DNA of 64,000 bases from assembly GCF_020177595.1 (NCBI RefSeq), contig NZ_JAHTBL010000001.1, positions 248,001-312,000 on the forward strand. Direction: 5' to 3'. A program made the translations under genes and the position numbers. Positions 1-9,212 of the stretch are shown here, piece by piece. This DNA comes from Cognatishimia sp. MH4019. GTDB lineage: Bacteria > Pseudomonadota > Alphaproteobacteria > Rhodobacterales > Rhodobacteraceae. The notes beneath the pieces are model-generated. The model did no database searches and was not told where the DNA came from. It worked only from the letters and a program-made list of their open reading frames with translations. The first letter of the stretch is position 1; each line of letters starts with the position of its first letter.

Positions 1-481
1 TGCCCGCGCCATCAATGTCGCGCAGCAATTGCAAACGGCCCATCGCTCTTTGGCGCGCATTGAAGAGTTTCTTCTTGTGTTGACCAATCGGGTGGCGGAT
101 GCCGCCGGTGGGCTGACCCCAAACGCGCCGCGCTGGTTCGCCGAAGCGTGTAGTGCGGCACAATCGCAAACCGTTTTCAGCCAAGGGGCCGCCGGTTTCA
201 TCGCCGCTGCCGGTCGCAGTCACGAACATGTCTGCCGCACCTGCAAAGCGGTCACAGGCCTGACCCCGTCCGAATACATCAATCAGGTTCGCATCGAATA
301 TGCAGCCCACCTGTTGCGAAGCGATGAACGTGCCATTGATGATGTGGTCGACGCCTGTGGCTTTGACAACAGCAGCTATTTCTACAGACTGTTTCGCCGC
401 CAATACGGGACGACGCCGCGCAAATACAGGCTCGAAAATCAAAGGGACCCGTTCCAGATGGTTGATAGGGACGGTCGATAA
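1..481 (+). CDS. AraC-family transcriptional regulator, C-terminal part (cut by window start)
   Basis: The reading frame is open from base 2, so the N-terminal sensing part lies outside the window. The visible C-terminus carries the two-HTH AraC signature: GLTPSEYINQVRIEYAAHLL followed by IDDVVDACGFDNSSYFYRLFRRQYGTTPRKYR, the second-helix pattern of AraC/XylS proteins. The GFDNSSYFYRLF segment is the classical recognition region. It resembles ChbR-like members in the spacing, but that is only an impression. It is the likely regulator of an upstream neighbour or of the amino-acid ABC importer that starts 335 bases downstream; the sequence does not decide. Confidence 0.85.
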   Translation, partial: ARAINVAQQLQTAHRSLARIEEFLLVLTNRVADAAGGLTPNAPRWFAEACSAAQSQTVFSQGAAGFIAAAGRSHEHVCRTCKAVTGLTPSEYINQVRIEYAAHLLRSDERAIDDVVDACGFDNSSYFYRLFRRQYGTTPRKYRLENQRDPFQMVDRDGR

Positions 482-816
482 TCGACCGACCAGCCGCAAT
501 GCGGGATTGCCCCCAAATCACAACGCCTGACAAAAATTCCCAATCGCCAGATCGGATATTGCTCCTGATCTTTGCCGCCAGAAAACTTCGATCTTGCAGC
601 GAAAACCACAAACGGATGGCCAAAATTGGATCGGGCCGCCGGTCTTCAACTCGCGATTATTCAACCATCCGTTGATGAGGCTCCCGCAAGCGATCAAGGA
701 ATAGACAGACGCTGTGCCATGGTTTGGGAACACGCATGCGGATGCCTTTGTGCACTGGACAAATCCACCGGCGAGTAAGAACATTCCAGCCAATCAGAAA
801 TCAGGGAGACGTTTGG
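482..816. other. intergenic region upstream of the amino-acid ABC importer
   Basis: These 335 bases separate the AraC-type gene from the solute-binding protein gene. No convincing ORF, RNA or terminator hairpin is visible. A Shine-Dalgarno-like AGGGAG lies about 9 bases before the ATG at 817, and the importer promoter is presumably here, but no clear -35/-10 pair could be picked by eye. Confidence 0.5.
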
Positions 817-1635
817 ATGAAATTGCTTGCGACCACAGCTTTGGCCTTGGCTATCTCTGCGACCTCGGTGCTGGCTCAAGGCACCTGCGCTGCCGGAAAG
901 ACGCTTTCCGACGGCGTGCTGACCATCGCGACCGGCAACCCGGCCTATTATCCGTGGGTGATGAATGACGCACCCGAAAGCGGTGAAGGGTTCGAAGCCG
1001 CCGTGGCCTATGCCATCGCCGACAAGATGGGGTTTGCGGCGGATGACGTGACATGGGTGCGCACAAGTTTTGATGAAGCGATCCAGCCGGGTGCGAAGAA
1101 CTTTGACTTCAACATGCAGCAATACTCGATCACGCCAGAGCGCGAGGAGATGGTCGATTTCAGCCTGCCTTACTACACGGCTGCCATGGCGGTGCTGACC
1201 ACGCAAAGCGTTGTCGATGCCGGAGCGACCGCAACGTTGGACAGCTTGGCGGGCCTGAAATGGGGGGCGGTCGCGACGACCACCGCGCTTCCGATGCTCA
1301 ACGACGTGATCCAGCCCGCAAGCGATCCGCTGCTGTACAACGACAACGCCGATGTGAACGCCGCCATCATGGCCGGTCAGATTGATGCGGCGCTCTATGA
1401 TCTGCCGACCGCGCTTTATCTGTCGGCTGTGGTCGTCGAAGGCGGCGCGCTGTTGGGTCAGTTCCCGCCCGAGCAATCAGAGCGCCCCGACCAGTTTGGC
1501 CTGTTGATGGAAGAGGGCTCTGCGTTGAAGGAATGCGTTGATGCCGCAATCTCCGAGCTGACCGAAAGTGGTGAGTTGGCCGCGATCGAGGCCAAGTGGC
1601 TCGCCGAAGCAACAGGCGTTCCGGTCATCGAGTAG
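817..1635 (+). CDS. polar amino-acid ABC transporter, periplasmic substrate-binding protein
   Basis: A 272-residue bacterial extracellular solute-binding family 3 protein. The start at 817 is preferred over an in-frame ATG at 724 because it gives a clean Sec signal peptide (MKLLATTALALAISATSVLA, cleavage after SVLA) and follows an AGGGAG ribosome-binding site. The mature protein has the family layout: a GVLTIATGNPAYYPWV opening strand, GFEAAVAYAIADKMGF, the ITPEREEMVDFSLPYY signature, and a C-terminal lobe ending ELAAIEAKWL. It binds its ligand in the periplasm and delivers it to the permease and ATPase encoded next. Ligand specificity cannot be read; a polar amino acid is the family default. 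Confidence 0.9.
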   Translation: MKLLATTALALAISATSVLAQGTCAAGKTLSDGVLTIATGNPAYYPWVMNDAPESGEGFEAAVAYAIADKMGFAADDVTWVRTSFDEAIQPGAKNFDFNMQQYSITPEREEMVDFSLPYYTAAMAVLTTQSVVDAGATATLDSLAGLKWGAVATTTALPMLNDVIQPASDPLLYNDNADVNAAIMAGQIDAALYDLPTALYLSAVVVEGGALLGQFPPEQSERPDQFGLLMEEGSALKECVDAAISELTESGELAAIEAKWLAEATGVPVIE

Positions 1636-2496
1636 ATGGCCGACACATCGTTGCAACCCCGCACGAAAGAGCGCGCCGCCGACGCGCCCACACGCCGCGA
1701 GGTCTATGAGGCGGGTGTGCGGCGTCGCGCGAACCGGATCGCGCTGATCTCGACGGTCAGTGTGGTTTTGGCCATTGTCCTGCTGGTGCCGCTCGCCCCG
1801 GGGTGGGAGGCCGTGCAACGCGCCTTCTTCAACGGTCGGGTCTTTGCAGCGACCTTTCCCGGGCTACTCGAAGCCTTTTTGTTGAACGTGATGATCTTTG
1901 CGTGGTCCGCGCCCCTGATCGCGCTCACCGGTCTGGCCATCGCGCTGTGCCGGGACGCCCGTGCGCCTGCGCTCTTTCCTCTGCGGCTGTTCGGGATCGC
2001 CTATACGGACATCTTTCGGGGCCTGCCCGTCGTGCTGGTCATCTACATCATCGGCTTCGGCGTCCCCGGACTGGGCCTGCCGCGACCCTGGAACAGCCCG
2101 TATATCTGGGGCACGCTGGCGCTTGTGCTGGTCTATTCGGCCTATGTGGCCGAGGTCATCCGGTCGGGTATCGACTCGATCCACCAGTCCCAACGATCCG
2201 CCGCCGCCTCGCTGGGTCTCAGCGACCGGGACACGATGCGTTTTGTCGTGCTGCCGCAGGCGATCCGCAATGTGGTGCCTGCCAATATGAACCTCTTTAT
2301 CGCGCTTCAGAAAGACGTGGCGCTGTTGTCCTTTATCGGCCCGGTCGAGATCTTTCGGCAGGCGGGCGTTTACAAATCGCTCTACGCGAACTTCACGCCC
2401 TATGTCGGTGCGGCGCTGATCTTTCTGGCCTTGACGATCCCCGCTACGCGATATGCCGATTACCTGATGAACAAACAGAACCGGGCGCGCTCATGA
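1636..2496 (+). CDS. polar amino-acid ABC transporter, permease
   Basis: A 286-residue inner-membrane permease of the HisM/GlnP type. Several hydrophobic helices (about residues 35-55, 75-100, 125-145, 150-170 and 245-265) surround the EAA cytoplasmic loop, seen as [23 protein letters not shown] in two parts. The ATG directly follows the stop of the binding-protein gene, and its own stop overlaps the ATPase start as ATGA, so the three genes form one operon. The N-terminus is long and charged (about 30 residues before the first helix), so a later start is possible. Only one permease gene is present, implying a homodimeric channel. Confidence 0.9.
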   Translation: MADTSLQPRTKERAADAPTRREVYEAGVRRRANRIALISTVSVVLAIVLLVPLAPGWEAVQRAFFNGRVFAATFPGLLEAFLLNVMIFAWSAPLIALTGLAIALCRDARAPALFPLRLFGIAYTDIFRGLPVVLVIYIIGFGVPGLGLPRPWNSPYIWGTLALVLVYSAYVAEVIRSGIDSIHQSQRSAAASLGLSDRDTMRFVVLPQAIRNVVPANMNLFIALQKDVALLSFIGPVEIFRQAGVYKSLYANFTPYVGAALIFLALTIPATRYADYLMNKQNRARS

Positions 2497-3224
2497 CGGC
2501 AAAACTGAGATTGCGCGGGGTGCGCAAGCGGTTCGGAGATCATGAGGTGTGCAAGGGCATTGATCTGGATGTGGCGGAAGGCGAGATGGTGTGCCTGATC
2601 GGTGCATCCGGGTCGGGCAAATCCACGCTGCTGCGCTGCATGAACCTTCTTGAGCCGATTGACGACGGGACAATCTGGCTGGACGGGCAGGATATCTCCG
2701 AGCCGGGTCTCGATCCCCAGCCCGTGCGCCAGAAGATCGGCATCGTGTTTCAAAGCTATAACCTCTTCCCCCATATGACCGCGGCCGAGAACGTCATGCT
2801 GGCCCCACGCCGCGTGCGCGGGCTGAGCCGGGATGATCTGCGCCCGAAAGTCACCCAGCTTTTCACGCGCTTTGGGCTGGGCGACCGGATGGAGCACTAT
2901 CCAGACCAGCTCTCTGGCGGTCAGCAACAGCGGGTCGCGATCATCCGGGCGCTGGCGATGGAACCGCAGATCATGCTGTTTGACGAGATCACAAGCGCGC
3001 TTGACCCCGAACTTGTGGGCGAGGTTCTGGACGTGCTGCGCGATCTGCGCGGGCAGGGGATGACGATGGTGCTGGCCACGCACGAGATGGGCTTTGCCCG
3101 CGAACTGGCCGACAAGGTCTGCTTTCTGGATGCCGGTCGCATATTGGAGCAAGGCCCGCCAGACGCGCTATTTGCGGCCCCCCGCGAAGCGCGCACCAAG
3201 GCTTTCCTGTCGCGCGTCCTGTGA
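2493..3224 (+). CDS. polar amino-acid ABC transporter, ATP-binding protein
   Basis: A 243-residue ATPase of the GlnQ/HisP type. Visible motifs are Walker [10 protein letters not shown], the Q-loop region [14 protein letters not shown], the ABC signature [11 protein letters not shown], Walker [15 protein letters not shown] and the H-loop LATHEMGFA. The ATG at 2493 overlaps the permease stop (ATGA), supporting translational coupling and excluding the longer upstream open frame. It energises import by the two preceding gene products. About 160 bases without a gene follow before the next operon. Confidence 0.95.
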   Translation: MTAKLRLRGVRKRFGDHEVCKGIDLDVAEGEMVCLIGASGSGKSTLLRCMNLLEPIDDGTIWLDGQDISEPGLDPQPVRQKIGIVFQSYNLFPHMTAAENVMLAPRRVRGLSRDDLRPKVTQLFTRFGLGDRMEHYPDQLSGGQQQRVAIIRALAMEPQIMLFDEITSALDPELVGEVLDVLRDLRGQGMTMVLATHEMGFARELADKVCFLDAGRILEQGPPDALFAAPREARTKAFLSRVL

Positions 3225-3388
3225 CGCGATTTTGTGGCGAGCATCCGCCGCCAACGCGCGCGCCGATCAAAGTTGCGGCATCGCAATGGACTCTCATAGA
3301 CGACCTGCGCCATTGTCAGACAGGTTGAGGGTGTTGTGCTGTCATTTCGGCGGTCTGGCCCAGATAAGTCATCAAGCGGAGACAGATC

Positions 3389-4645
3389 GTGAACCAGGAC
3401 ACAAACGGGCTGCGCCATGCGCGCGAGGTTGAAGACCACCTGACATGGCTCGACAGTTTCACGTCCGCAGCCCTTGGCGTTCTGGCCGTTGCATCGGGCA
3501 TCTACACCTATCTCGGGGTGCGCGGATTGCTTGACGATGGTGGCGCCTTGTCACTTTTCGCCGCTGTTGCGTATTCCGCCGCCGTTTCCACGGGGATCTT
3601 TGTGTTCTGGTCCTATCTGCTGCGCCTGCTGCCGGTGATGCGCACCGCAGCGACGCGGCTTTGGCTGCTTTTTGCGATGGTCATCGGCTCTGGTGCCATC
3701 ATCGCGATGTCATCCTGGCTGAACGCTGCAGCCCTTGCAGGCTCGGCGGCGGTTGAACAACACCTCGCCAAGACCGTGCAGGACTATCAGACATCTCTTG
3801 AACGCTCCCACGAGATCACCTTGCAGGCCCAAGCGCTTGGGCTGGATGTCGGACGCACCCGCCAGAGCTTCGAGGACCTGTCCGAGCAAGAGGCAGGCGG
3901 TGGCCTGTCAGGCCTTGCCGGGCGCGGCGCTGTCTTTCGCGTTCTGACCCAAAAATCAGACGAACTGGCCGCACTTGAGCAATTGATCCTTGCGCAGGAG
4001 GTCCCGATCGCAGCGGCTTTTGCGGAAGGCAACGCCATTCTCAGCCGGATGCGCGCGCTGACCGTCGCCCCCGGCGCGGTCGAGGACCGGTCGGTGCAAT
4101 TCTCGGAAGAAGCCGTCAGATTGGCGGGCGTGATCACGACACTCAGGCAGCTATCGGTGGCCCCGCTGGTGGATCGCGCGGCCCGTGATCTGGCGCAATC
4201 GGTGGTGTTGCCACGGCTGGATGCGGACAATGTTGGCGGGCAGGCGGCACAGCAGGCCACCATCACCTCTCTGCTTGAGGTCCTCGCGCAACGTGCCGAT
4301 ACGCTGCAAGTCGCAGCCTCGGACGTGCTGGCCATCGAACCTGCATCAGAGGTGATTTATACGCCCATCTCCACAGCCGATGCCGTGATCCTTTATGCGC
4401 GCAACTTCGCACCGTCTTGGGCGGGGGCGATTGCGATTGATCTGTTGCCAGCGGTTTTGGTGATGATTGTCGCGGTAGCACAGGCCGCCATCCGAACGGG
4501 GCGCGAACCAGCCGACCCCAAAGACACCCTGACAGTGGCCGAATTACAGGCGGCGGTGATCGCCATTCGCGATATGCAGAGCGCGCCCTCGGCGCAAAGT
4601 CATGAAACCACCGAGCGGCCACCGACACCGCGGGTCGTCGAATGA
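3389..4645 (+). CDS. unrecognised four-TM protein with long helical extracytoplasmic region
   Basis: A 418-residue protein that I do not recognise. The GTG start at 3389 follows an AGCGGAG ribosome-binding site. Three hydrophobic helices are visible near residues 28-48, 53-78 and 88-115, then a long polar, helix-rich Ala/Gln/Glu segment (about 118-330) likely to form coiled coils, then a final hydrophobic helix near 342-368 (AIAIDLLPAVLVMIVAVAQA) and a polar tail. The stop overlaps the ATG of the ClpP-fold gene (ATGA), so the two products are probably made together and may interact at the membrane. No enzyme motif is visible. A membrane scaffold or mechanosensory role would be pure speculation. 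Confidence 0.75.
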   Translation: MNQDTNGLRHAREVEDHLTWLDSFTSAALGVLAVASGIYTYLGVRGLLDDGGALSLFAAVAYSAAVSTGIFVFWSYLLRLLPVMRTAATRLWLLFAMVIGSGAIIAMSSWLNAAALAGSAAVEQHLAKTVQDYQTSLERSHEITLQAQALGLDVGRTRQSFEDLSEQEAGGGLSGLAGRGAVFRVLTQKSDELAALEQLILAQEVPIAAAFAEGNAILSRMRALTVAPGAVEDRSVQFSEEAVRLAGVITTLRQLSVAPLVDRAARDLAQSVVLPRLDADNVGGQAAQQATITSLLEVLAQRADTLQVAASDVLAIEPASEVIYTPISTADAVILYARNFAPSWAGAIAIDLLPAVLVMIVAVAQAAIRTGREPADPKDTLTVAELQAAVIAIRDMQSAPSAQSHETTERPPTPRVVE

Positions 4646-5400
4646 CCGATCAGACCCAAACCGACCCTCCGGTTCTGACCGAGCGGCGCACGATGCGGTG
4701 GCTTTTGGGCGGTCAGGTTGTGGTCGCCTTGCTTTTGAAACTGGCGGATGCGGCGGGCATGCTGCCCAGCTTGCTTGCGCCATCCTCGGACGCGCCCGCG
4801 TTGAACCGGCCCACGCAACCCGGCGATCAGACGCGCCGCTACCAGCCGTCAAATCCGACGCAACCGGGCGCAGGCATTGACCCCAACATGCCAAGCCAGC
4901 TGATAGTGACGACCCAAGGCGTCGACACTGTGACCCTGCGCGGTGCGATTGCGCCGGGCGACGGGGCGCGTATCGTTGCGGAACTGCAGCGGATTGCGCC
5001 GACGATCGTGACGCTCGACAGCCCCGGCGGCAGCGTATCGGATGCGTTGGAGATCGGGCGCACGCTACGCCAGTTAGAGATGACAACACAGATCGCAGAG
5101 CAAAGCGTGTGCCTGTCTGCCTGTCCTTATATCTTTGTCGGCGGGGTCCAACGGACAGTCGCAGAAGGGGCCCGCGTCGGCGTGCATCAGCATAGTTTTG
5201 GCGAAAACACGATGTTGCCCGCGTTTCTTGCAACGCAGGACATTCAAAGCGGTCAGGCCGAGGTCTTGGCGCATTTCGATGACATGGGAATTGATCTGCG
5301 CATTATGGGGCCTGCCTTGGCAACACCTTCAAACGAAATCTATATCCTGAACCGGACCGAACTGACCGACTGGAATGTCGTGTCAGAAGGGGCCTCCTGA
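4642..5400 (+). CDS. membrane-anchored ClpP/crotonase-fold protein (COG3904-like)
   Basis: A 252-residue protein with one N-terminal hydrophobic helix (about 19-34), a Pro-rich linker (50-80) and a ClpP-like domain. Visible are the oxyanion/structural loop VTLDSPGGSVSDALEIGR (about 123-140), a SVCLSACPYIFVGG segment with a candidate nucleophile Ser159, and VGVHQHSFG with candidate His182/His184, which sits where ClpP has its MIHQP histidine. This pattern matches periplasmic ClpP-fold proteins rather than cytoplasmic ClpP. The gene overlaps the preceding TM-protein gene by four bases. It may be a protease, or a non-proteolytic fold relative; the substrate is unknown. Confidence 0.75.
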   Translation: MTDQTQTDPPVLTERRTMRWLLGGQVVVALLLKLADAAGMLPSLLAPSSDAPALNRPTQPGDQTRRYQPSNPTQPGAGIDPNMPSQLIVTTQGVDTVTLRGAIAPGDGARIVAELQRIAPTIVTLDSPGGSVSDALEIGRTLRQLEMTTQIAEQSVCLSACPYIFVGGVQRTVAEGARVGVHQHSFGENTMLPAFLATQDIQSGQAEVLAHFDDMGIDLRIMGPALATPSNEIYILNRTELTDWNVVSEGAS

Positions 5401-5405
5401 CGCGC

Positions 5406-5434
5406 GACCCTGTAGCGGTTTGCGCGACAGGGTC
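5406..5434 (+). terminator. hairpin after the ClpP-fold gene, weak terminator candidate
   Basis: GACCCTGT (5406-5413) and ACAGGGTC (5427-5434) form perfect 8-bp arms around a 13-base loop, six bases after the stop codon. There is no T-tract, so it may only stabilise the mRNA 3' end. Confidence 0.35.
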
Positions 5435-5647
5435 TCAACCTTCATCTAGGCAGGATCACGTCCCGCAGGCTCTCGACCAAAACAAGATCCTTACCGGCAG
5501 CTCAACACAGCGCCCGCGGACCGCTCAAACAGCTCTGTGCATTGTTTAAGAAAACCTGATCAGACCGACCGGCGCTGCGCTGCTCGGTATTATGTTAAGT
5601 CTGGAAATGCCCGATCCAACCGGACCTGGTTCATTGCCACATCAAGA

Positions 5648-5713
5648 GGGTTTCGCATGCGAAACCCTTCTCAGCCGCCCAACCCAAACTAAGCCCCGTT
5701 TCGCGTGCGAAAC
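5648..5713. repeat. two copies of a TTTCGC-R-TGCGAAA palindrome
   Basis: A perfect 20-bp palindrome, GGGTTTCGCATGCGAAACCC, occupies 5648-5667. A second near-palindrome, GTTTCGCGTGCGAAAC, occupies 5698-5713. They lie in the 372-base convergent gap (5401-5772) between the ClpP-fold gene and the nlpD-like gene. Their shared core suggests protein-binding sites or a dispersed repeat; they could also act as a bidirectional stop structure. The rest of this gap shows no gene. Confidence 0.6.
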
Positions 5714-5772
5714 CGGATTTTGGCGGGGCAGGCAGCCCTTTGCTGAATGCAACCTTAAGAGCGCGTGCGGCG

Positions 5773-6948
5773 CTAGTTCAGATAAGGCATCGGATCGACG
5801 GCATCAAAACCCTTGCGGACCTCGAAATGCAGGAACGGCGCGTCCGAGCCGCGTACTTCGGCGATCTTCTGGCCCTTGCGCACCTGCGCGCCCTCCGCGA
5901 CCGCGATGTCATCGATATTGGCATAGACGGTCAGCAACCCGTCCGAATGGCGCAGCACAAGGATCGGCACCTGATCGGTATCTGCCGTGATCGCGGCCAC
6001 CTCGCCGCCATCGGCGGCGCGCACGGGCGCACCTGCAGCCGCTCCGATGTCGATACCGTCATTGGTTCCTTTGCGGAACGCCCGGATGATCGGACCGTCT
6101 GCGGGCATCTGCATCCGCGCGTCTGAATTGGAGGGCTGCGTTTGCTGCGCGCCAAGATCCGGGCTTTCAGGGCGCGGCGCGGCGGCGGCGATATTCGGGT
6201 TATCCTCGGGCAAGGGCTGCACAGCGCTGGGCGGTGTCGGCGTGGGCGATCCGGTGCCAGGATCGTTTACCGCAGCCGGGGTCGGGCTGCCGCCCGGGAC
6301 CACAACAGGGATCAGCAGGAACTGGCCTTCGCGCACCGACATGGCGCTGTCCAGACCGTTCCATTCGGCCAGCGACCGGGGCGAAACATTGTAAAGCCGC
6401 GCGATGGAGAAAGCGGTCTCTCCGCGCTCGACCCGGTGGCGGATCGGCTCCACGCCTGTGGGCGCATTCGGTATGACGCGGGGCTGGCTCGCCTCGGCAT
6501 TGGCAATCGCGCTGCCGGCAAGCTCGGTCACATCGACCTGTGACGGGGTCAGCGGCCCGGTTGTGGCCGACCCGGTGGCGGGCGAGGGTTCCGTCACACG
6601 GCGCGGGAGCGAGATCAGCTCCCCTTCGCGCAGCACGTCGCCCGTGGTCAACCCGTTATGGCGCGCCAGCTCGTCTGGCGACAGGCCAATGCGGCGGGCC
6701 ACATCCGCGACCGTGTCACCGCGACGGGCCAGGGCGACTTGGTAATTCGGATAGGAAATGACCCCCCGATTGTCCGAGGGCGGACGCGCGGCGGTGGCGT
6801 TTTGCGCAGCATCCGTGGTGTCAAACCCACCTCCCAGATCGCGCAGATCGAAATCCAGCGGCTGGTCGCATGCGGCCAGAAAAAAGCATGTGCTGCCCAG
6901 CAATAAGGGCCTCATCAGCGGGCGGGCGGGCAAGCGGAAAACTGCCAT
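5773..6948 (-). CDS. nlpD: NlpD-like LysM/degenerate M23 lipoprotein
   Basis: An envelope lipoprotein with signal and lipobox (LLLGSTCFFLAAC), two LysM peptidoglycan-binding domains (YQVALARRGDTVADVARRIG and HRVERGETAFSIARLYNVSP, each followed by a NGL turn) and a C-terminal LytM/M23 domain. The metallopeptidase ligands look lost: the usual H-x3-D is NDGID, the Y-x-H is YAN, and HLHFE is FLHFE. Like E. coli NlpD it is therefore expected to activate a cell-wall amidase rather than cut peptidoglycan. ATG 6948 has GAGG at good spacing; 6999 and 6915 are alternatives. It follows pcm and surE, the same order as surE-pcm-nlpD in enterobacteria. Confidence 0.85.
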   Translation of the reverse strand: MAVFRLPARPLMRPLLLGSTCFFLAACDQPLDFDLRDLGGGFDTTDAAQNATAARPPSDNRGVISYPNYQVALARRGDTVADVARRIGLSPDELARHNGLTTGDVLREGELISLPRRVTEPSPATGSATTGPLTPSQVDVTELAGSAIANAEASQPRVIPNAPTGVEPIRHRVERGETAFSIARLYNVSPRSLAEWNGLDSAMSVREGQFLLIPVVVPGGSPTPAAVNDPGTGSPTPTPPSAVQPLPEDNPNIAAAAPRPESPDLGAQQTQPSNSDARMQMPADGPIIRAFRKGTNDGIDIGAAAGAPVRAADGGEVAAITADTDQVPILVLRHSDGLLTVYANIDDIAVAEGAQVRKGQKIAEVRGSDAPFLHFEVRKGFDAVDPMPYLN

Positions 6949-6999
6949 GGCGCGTGTCCTCAATCCTTTCGGCGCGGGTTTCTCCCACACTCTTGTCAT

Positions 7000-7641
7000 C
7001 TACTCTTTGCCCAGACCTTCCAGAAGGGGCACAAATCTCACGGGGCGCAATTCGTCGTAGTCATAGCCTGTGTCACTGCGCGTCACCCGTATCAGGCTTT
7101 GCACCGTGTCCGACTGCCCCACCGGCACAACCATGATACCCCCGATCTTGAGCTGCGCCAAGAGCGGACCGGGCGGGTCCTCGGCTGCCGCTGTCACGAG
7201 GATGCGGTCAAAGGGCGCCTGATCGGGCAAGCCATGGCTGCCATCGGCGGTGAAGGCGGTGATATTGGTAATGTCTTGCGCGTCAAATATCGCGCGGGCT
7301 TCTGTCACCAGACGCTTGTAGCGGTCGACCGTGTAGACCCGCCGCGCCAGATGGGCGAGGATTGCGGCTTGGTAACCCGAGCCGGTGCCGACCTCCAGCA
7401 CCTTGTCGCGCGGGCTCACTTTGAGCGCTTGGGTCATCAAGCCCACAACCGATGGCTGGCTGATTGTCTGCCCACAGGCGATGGGCAAGGGCATATCCTC
7501 ATAGGCGCGTTCCGCAAACAGCCCTTTCACGAAGGGGCCACGATCCACCTTTTCCATTGCATCCAGAACGCGTGCATCCGTCACCCCGCGCGAGCGCAGC
7601 GCGAAGAGAAACTGCATTTTGCGTTCAGCCTCAGAGGTCAT
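7000..7641 (-). CDS. pcm: protein-L-isoaspartate O-methyltransferase
   Basis: A 213-residue SAM-dependent methyltransferase that repairs isoaspartyl damage in proteins. Typical features are [29 protein letters not shown] (split across the substrate-binding loop), the SAM motif [19 protein letters not shown], and the C-terminal [15 protein letters not shown]. The length matches the family. It lies seven bases downstream of surE, and the longest open frame of the nlpD-like gene begins directly at its stop, so the three are probably one transcript. The cytosolic enzyme works on aged proteins. Confidence 0.95.
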   Translation of the reverse strand: MTSEAERKMQFLFALRSRGVTDARVLDAMEKVDRGPFVKGLFAERAYEDMPLPIACGQTISQPSVVGLMTQALKVSPRDKVLEVGTGSGYQAAILAHLARRVYTVDRYKRLVTEARAIFDAQDITNITAFTADGSHGLPDQAPFDRILVTAAAEDPPGPLLAQLKIGGIMVVPVGQSDTVQSLIRVTRSDTGYDYDELRPVRFVPLLEGLGKE

Positions 7642-7648
7642 CAGGGCG

Positions 7649-8434
7649 TCATCCCATCTGCGCTTTCAACGCATCGAGCGTGTCATGGGCCGTCAAATCC
7701 GCGCGCATTGGCGTGACGCTGATATAGCCATCAAGATTGGCATGCGCATCGGTGCCGGGAGCGGTCGGATGATGCTGGGGACCGCCTTTGACCCACAGGA
7801 ACTTGCGGCCCGAGGGCGCGTGATGCGGTTCGACCTTGAACTGGGTGTCCGGGCGGCGGCCTTGGGCCGTGACGGCGACCCCTTTGACCTCCGCGCCGCG
7901 CACGGGCGGAAAGTTGACGTTATAGAAGATCGAATAATCGCTGGGATTGTCCAATTGCGCGGCCAACAAGCGGCGCACGACATCGGCACCATGCTGGGCA
8001 GAGGCCTCGAACGGGTTCTCCAGATCGACATTCTCTGGCCCATAATATTGCGACAATGCCATGGCGGGAATGCCCTGCAACGCGGCCTCCATCGCGCCAC
8101 CGATGGTGCCGGAATAGAGCGTGTTTTCCGCCGAGTTATTGCCCCGATTGACGCCAGAGAGCACCAGATCGGGGCCGTTGCCATTCATCACGTCATGCAG
8201 TCCGGCCAAGACACAATCCGCAGGCGAGCCTTCGGCGGCAAAGCGGCGGGGGCCCAGCTCCATAATCATCGTCGGGTGCGTGTAGGAGATGCAATGCCCA
8301 ACGCCCGATTGCTCAAAGGCGGGTGCGACCGTCCAGACCTCGCCCTCGGGGCCTGCAATCTCGGTTGCGATCGCGGTGAGAACCTCTAGCCCCGGTGCGT
8401 TGATACCGTCGTCATTTGTGATGAGAATACGCAT
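7649..8434 (-). CDS. surE: 5'/3'-nucleotidase SurE
   Basis: A 261-residue metal-dependent nucleotide phosphatase. The N-terminal metal-binding signature [19 protein letters not shown] and the second signature [20 protein letters not shown] are both present, as is [10 protein letters not shown] between them. The ATG at 8434 has AAGGGG seven bases upstream. The gene starts the surE-pcm-nlpD unit. The 130-base gap separating it from the SDR gene contains an inverted pair of the window's dispersed 22-bp repeat, so surE probably has its own promoter. Confidence 0.95.
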   Translation of the reverse strand: MRILITNDDGINAPGLEVLTAIATEIAGPEGEVWTVAPAFEQSGVGHCISYTHPTMIMELGPRRFAAEGSPADCVLAGLHDVMNGNGPDLVLSGVNRGNNSAENTLYSGTIGGAMEAALQGIPAMALSQYYGPENVDLENPFEASAQHGADVVRRLLAAQLDNPSDYSIFYNVNFPPVRGAEVKGVAVTAQGRRPDTQFKVEPHHAPSGRKFLWVKGGPQHHPTAPGTDAHANLDGYISVTPMRADLTAHDTLDALKAQMG

Positions 8435-8485
8435 GCTTTGCCCCTTTTGACCTTCCTATGGGAGCAGGGTGCGGGCGACAAGCCT

Positions 8486-8563
8486 CTTCATCTATGCCCA
8501 AATACTCCCGCCGGAGGCACCTGACCCCAACGCGCGGATTTAGGTATTTAAAGACAAAAGAAG
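8486..8563. repeat. inverted pair of the dispersed 22-bp intergenic repeat
   Basis: The copy at 8542-8563 reads AGGTATTT, AAA, then GACAAAAGAAG on the plus strand. The copy at 8486-8507 is on the minus strand and reads GAGTATTTGGG then CATAGATGAAG. The pair lies between the SDR stop codon (two bases away) and surE. A small hairpin CTCC-CGCC-GGAG (8504-8515) sits at the inner edge of the left copy. It belongs to the family also seen near 31020, 34272, 37373, 40378, 57295, 57345 and 63338. Confidence 0.6.
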
Positions 8564-8564
8564 C

Positions 8565-9209
8565 CTAGAGCGCGAGATCGGCGATGATGCGGTCCGCCTC
8601 GGTCGCAGGGTCGGTCAGTTTCGAGCGGTCCTCGCCGGGATGAAAGCGGCCGCGGGTCGCGGTGGGCATGGCTTTGGGGTTGGCGATATCGACGCGCGGG
8701 CCGGTCTTGGCGGTTTCCGATTGCCAGCTGCGCACAAGAGCGGTTTGTGCGGCTTTTGATGCGCCGTAGCTGCCGTAGAACGGCGTCGCGATGGTGGTGT
8801 CATCAAAGAAAACCGCGCGGCCTGTCGTGCCCAGAAGCGGGGCGACATAGGCGATCAAGCGCGAGGTGGCGCGAGTGTTGACCGCAAAGCTCTTGTCCCA
8901 GTCTTTCTCGTTGATGTGGGAGGCGGGCGACAGCGGGGCGGCGTGCACGGCGGCGTGGATCCACAGGTCGATCTTGCCCCAGCGATCATAGATGGATTTG
9001 CACAGGTGCTGCATCGCGCCGTCATTGGTGATGTCCATGGGCGCGAGCGTGGCCTCGCCGCCTTTGGCCTTGATGCGGTCGTCCAGCTCTTCGAGCGCGC
9101 CAACTGTCTTGGCGACGGCGATCACGTGGTAGGCCGGGGCCAGCGCTTCGGCCATTGCGGCACCAAGGCCGCGGGAGGCCCCGGTAATAAGGACTGTTTT
9201 TTGGGTCAT
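8565..9209 (-). CDS. short-chain dehydrogenase/reductase
   Basis: A 214-residue Rossmann-fold SDR. The nucleotide-binding motif is ITGASRGLGAAMAEA (TGxxxGxG), and the catalytic YxxxK is seen as YGASKAA. A Ser-equivalent before it reads DDTTIATPFYGSYG, so the catalytic Ser may be replaced by Thr. Its start lies three bases after the purF stop, so it is probably co-transcribed with purF. The substrate is unknown. Confidence 0.85.
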   Translation of the reverse strand: MTQKTVLITGASRGLGAAMAEALAPAYHVIAVAKTVGALEELDDRIKAKGGEATLAPMDITNDGAMQHLCKSIYDRWGKIDLWIHAAVHAAPLSPASHINEKDWDKSFAVNTRATSRLIAYVAPLLGTTGRAVFFDDTTIATPFYGSYGASKAAQTALVRSWQSETAKTGPRVDIANPKAMPTATRGRFHPGEDRSKLTDPATEADRIIADLAL

Positions 9210-9212
9210 CGG

